7,218 bases of DNA from an uncultured Phaeodactylibacter sp. (GTDB lineage: Bacteria > Bacteroidota > Bacteroidia > Chitinophagales > Saprospiraceae): contig CAJXXJ010000183.1 in NCBI GenBank assembly GCA_913062745.1, forward strand, positions 1 through 7,218. The letters run 5' to 3'. The notes beneath the pieces are model-generated. The model saw only the letters and a list, made by a program, of their open reading frames with translations. It was not told where the DNA came from and searched no databases. Within the stretch, counting starts at the first letter, position 1. Every line of letters begins with the position of its first letter. Below, in pieces: positions 6,558 through 7,218 of this stretch. The translations under genes and the position numbers were made by a program.

Positions 6558-6574
6558 TGCCGGCACAGCCGGCA
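6558..6574. repeat. Perfect GC-rich dyad in the DUF4783 leader
   Basis: TGCCGGC (6558-6564) and GCCGGCA (6568-6574) are perfect inverted copies around ACA, giving a seven-base-pair stem. It ends 21 bases before the DUF4783 start on the minus strand. No T run follows on the minus strand (the next bases are GGTCACC), so it is not a standard terminator for the upstream gene. An operator or a 5' leader hairpin is more likely. Confidence 0.5.
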
Positions 6575-6580
6575 AATGCA
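6573..6580 (-). promoter_or_regulatory. Near-consensus -7 box upstream of the DUF4783 gene
   Basis: On the minus strand the bases read TGCATTTG, one mismatch from TAnnTTTG, running directly into the dyad at 6558-6574. Transcription would then start at about 6567, inside the dyad. No -33 element is clear. If it is not a promoter, the gene may be read through from the glucosaminidase gene 129 bases upstream. Confidence 0.3.
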
Positions 6581-6665
6581 ATCATGGGGTTGGTGATTTG
6601 GACGCAGCAGGGGCAAAAGGCCACAGCCGAAGCGCCCATAGTCTAAAACGGAGTATACAACGGTA

Positions 6666-7217
6666 TCACGGCTGGCGAAATTGCATAGCCCTTTGATTTT
6701 GATCAGAGTATGCTGCACGGTACTCCGCCCGCCGAATTTTATCAACCCACTGATGGTCCGTCGCACGCGTACAGCTTACACATAAATTATTGATCGGATG
6801 TTCGCTCCAGGTGTAGATGAGCTCTGCCGCTGCGTACGGATAGCCCGGCACCGGAGGCTGCCCGTGGTAAGGCTGCCAGTAGGGGGTGCCCTGTGCGCGC
6901 TCTGCTTCTATAACGGCTTCTATCCGTTGCCCGCCATCGGGCAGGCGCTCCAGGAAGTGAGAGCTGTATATGGTGTGGATAAACACCCACAGCGAGCGCT
7001 CGAAGCCGGAAAAGACAGCAAATGCGGCCGGCTCCGGGTCGTGCCGCACCACATAGCCGCAGTAGCCCAGTTGGTTGCAAATCCAGGGCTTAGAGCGGTG
7101 GCGGATGCCAAAATAATTGAAGGAGCGGTTGCACAGATAGGAACACCCCCAGAAGGTTTCCCGGGCAGCTTTGCTGGCCAGCGCCCGCCAGTCCGCCAGA
7201 TAATAGCGGCCGTAGTG
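6666..7217 (-). CDS. Glucosaminidase (GH73-like) protein, 5' end missing
   Basis: The minus-strand frame is open from the window edge to TGA at 6668-6666, giving 183 residues of a longer protein. AARETFWGCSYL (17-28) followed by NYFGIRHRSKPW (34-45) resembles the GH73 core in which the catalytic Glu of an ALESGWGxSxL-type motif (here Glu20) precedes N(L/Y)FGIK. Residues 65-90, with FAVFSGFERSLWVFIHTIYS, match the later Fxx(Y/F)xSxxxSxxxH block. Such domains cut the N-acetylglucosaminyl-N-acetylmuramyl bond of peptidoglycan in the envelope. Six Cys are visible (25, 29, 47, 53 and a C-terminal CVSC pair), unusual for the domain and suggestive of disulphides or metal binding. The last 50 or so residues, after a Pro/Tyr-rich stretch, match nothing I know. 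A GTG within the visible part is internal, not the start. Confidence 0.62.
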   Translation of the reverse strand, partial: HYGRYYLADWRALASKAARETFWGCSYLCNRSFNYFGIRHRSKPWICNQLGYCGYVVRHDPEPAAFAVFSGFERSLWVFIHTIYSSHFLERLPDGGQRIEAVIEAERAQGTPYWQPYHGQPPVPGYPYAAAELIYTWSEHPINNLCVSCTRATDHQWVDKIRRAEYRAAYSDQNQRAMQFRQP

Positions 7218-7218
7218 G

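Noticed and set aside
6542..6766. 74-codon minus-strand frame with a CxxC-like end between the glucosaminidase and DUF4783 genes
   Set aside because: It overlaps the glucosaminidase 3' end by about 100 bases in another frame, lacks a start signal and runs through the dyad; the Cys pair alone is not evidence.

Overview
The window looks like chromosomal DNA from a member of the Bacteroidota. Start regions carry the lineage's -7 box (TAnnTTTG), seen as TAACTTTG and TATCTTTG; most genes lack a Shine-Dalgarno sequence; and several families are typical of the phylum (DUF5606, DUF4783, TIGR02757/DUF2400, a LETM1-related protein). The moderately GC-rich composition would suit a Saprospiria-like lineage, but that is a guess. 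No mobile element, CRISPR array, rRNA or tRNA gene was seen.

Layout, left to right. A LETM1/TerB-like protein cut at its 5' end (3-977, +) is followed by a 273-bp spacer with two promoter-like sites. A DUF5606 protein (1251-1670, +) and a complete M3 zinc oligopeptidase (1849-3597, +) come next. A strong two-way hairpin terminator (3614-3672) separates the peptidase from a convergent gene for a membrane-anchored protein of unknown function (3689-4468, -). That gene is divergent from a two-gene unit: a family 2 glycosyltransferase (4618-5367, +) and a TIGR02757/DUF2400 protein starting with GTG (5383-6150, +). The unit converges, with only two bases between stop codons, on a small exported DUF4783 protein (6153-6536, -). 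The right end holds the 3' part of a glucosaminidase-like gene (6666-7217, -).

The genes do not form an obvious single pathway. Several products probably act at or near the envelope (glucosaminidase, DUF4783, the anchored unknown, perhaps the LETM1-like protein and the glycosyltransferase); the M3 peptidase is probably cytosolic peptide turnover. I see no clear new multi-gene system. The points most worth a second look are the endonuclease III-like Asp motif in the DUF2400 protein, the uncharacterised anchored protein, the Cys-rich glucosaminidase with an unassigned tail, a promoter-like site with no gene behind it, and the tight convergent junction near 6150.
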